Part shown: one piece after another, positions 20,195-20,640 of the stretch
How positions within the stretch are numbered: the first letter of the stretch is position 1
Layout: each line of letters starts with the position of its first letter
Origin: a virus
Reading direction: 5' to 3' (one strand)
Virus record (IMG/VR): IMGVR_UViG_3300046028_002670
Span: 1 to 20,640 of that record
DNA length: 20,640 nt
The notes under the pieces: model-generated
What the model saw: the letters and a program-made list of their open reading frames with translations, nothing else
The model's database searches: none
What the model was told of the DNA's origin: nothing
Translations under genes and position numbers: made by a program

Positions 20195-20604
20195 TTTCTA
20201 AACTCCGTCGCAAACTGAATTGCCTGATACCAGACCTCATGTGCGTCAGCGATCGACGTATAGATGTCAGACATGGAGTCGTAGAACTCACGACTCGAGC
20301 GGTACTCAGGGTCTACAGACACCCACCGTACAACCTCTGCACGAGGAGCCACTGCCACGGCATGGCAATATGCATCGACAAACGCAACGTCTTCCAAGGT
20401 CAAGTCACGTTGGTGTGGTATTTCCTTGACACCAATTACAGTCTGATCCCAGTGTGAGTCAGAGCCAGTGTCGCCCGTCTCTAGCGGGCTCATGATGTCA
20501 CCGGCACAAGCGATTGCTCCCTCTTTACTGTATGCATTTACAGTGTGGAGTTTTGTCACAGTTGAATAGACTGTGATTTGGTATGTTTTCATTTGGTTTT
20601 CCAT
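20191..20604 (-). CDS. Unknown phage protein, first gene of small-gene run
   Basis: A 137-aa protein, MENQMKTYQITVYSTVTKLH at the start, with beta-strand-like N-terminal segments, SKEGAIACAGDIM, and a helical C-terminal region (DIYTSIADAHEVWYQAIQFA). I chose ATG 20604 because AAGGAAA lies just upstream (about 5-10 bases); the second Met (20592) has no SD. The palindrome is immediately upstream of the SD. It leads a run of seven closely coupled genes. No family is recognised. Confidence 0.75.
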   Translation of the reverse strand: MENQMKTYQITVYSTVTKLHTVNAYSKEGAIACAGDIMSPLETGDTGSDSHWDQTVIGVKEIPHQRDLTLEDVAFVDAYCHAVAVAPRAEVVRWVSVDPEYRSSREFYDSMSDIYTSIADAHEVWYQAIQFATEFRK

Positions 20605-20615
20605 GATATTTCCTT

Positions 20616-20631
20616 TAATCCCACGGGATTA
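20616..20631 (-). promoter_or_regulatory. Palindrome at right edge before small-gene run
   Basis: TAATCCCGTGGGATTA on the - strand, directly followed by AAGGAAATATC and the ATG at 20604. The SD touches the end of the palindrome, so anything bound there, or an RNA hairpin formed by it, would affect ribosome access. The upstream context is cut off by the window edge. Confidence 0.7.
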
Positions 20632-20640
20632 GTTGTTGGT

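Noticed and set aside
15136-20631. Palindrome repeats as a CRISPR array
   Set aside because: Spacing is about 0.4-1.6 kb with genes between, and there are no short regular spacers.
1-20640. tRNA or rRNA genes
   Set aside because: I saw no cloverleaf with a CCA-like end and no rRNA-like conserved segments; nearly all of the window is accounted for by coding regions.

Overview
The window looks like part of a tailed double-stranded DNA phage (Caudoviricetes) genome. Genes are densely packed, with many ATGA and TAATG stop/start overlaps. There is a phage replication set, a run of very short proteins of unknown function, and the end of a large virion-type protein. I see no rRNA, tRNA, integrase, transposase, CRISPR array or bacterial housekeeping operon. 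The host cannot be named. Shine-Dalgarno sites and sigma70-like promoters point to an ordinary bacterial host, and I infer an aquatic phage only from general similarity of the small proteins.

Layout: positions 3-2143 are on the + strand. They hold the C-terminal part of a large, probably virion-associated protein, followed by four small basic or Cys-rich proteins. Everything from 2144 to the right edge is on the - strand and is transcribed leftward toward the + block. The two blocks converge with directly abutting stop codons at 2143/2144.

In order of transcription (right to left), the - strand has three parts. (a) 20604-17950: nine mostly unrecognised small genes, the first seven of them almost all overlapping by a few bases, including a 29-aa membrane peptide. 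(b) 17816-13968: an acidic protein, a possible DUF3150-type protein, a MoxR-type AAA+ ATPase, a 92-aa protein, and a fused HExxH metallopeptidase-like/VWA protein. (c) 13960-2144: about ten small proteins (DUF3310, Zn-ribbon-like proteins, a glutaredoxin), then the replication genes. These are a family A DNA polymerase with proofreading domain, a RecB/Cas4-like nuclease, a VRR-NUC nuclease, an SNF2-like helicase, a conserved phage protein, a probable ssDNA-binding protein, an AEP primase-helicase and an HNH nuclease.

The most interesting feature is part (b) with its regulation. A 16-base palindrome, TAATCCC(AC/GT)GGGATTA, occurs six times between 15136 and 20631. Each copy lies between two genes (or at the right edge), just after a stop codon and just before a ribosome binding site. 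It precedes four of the five genes in the MoxR/VWA block. Three copies carry an identical 14-base follow-on, AACTTGTTTACTTA. A near-consensus extended sigma70 promoter lies upstream of the block and a second candidate lies just before the VWA gene. I read this as a co-regulated MoxR-VWA remodelling module with a repeated operator or RNA hairpin. Its function in the phage is unknown.

Other notable points: the polymerase has Leu at the position equivalent to E. coli Pol I residue 762; the primase-helicase starts at TTG only 16 bases after an intrinsic terminator and has an unusual Walker A; and five small genes are recovered that are too short for routine calling (44, 47, 58, 52 and 29 aa). No stretch over 300 bases lacks a gene.
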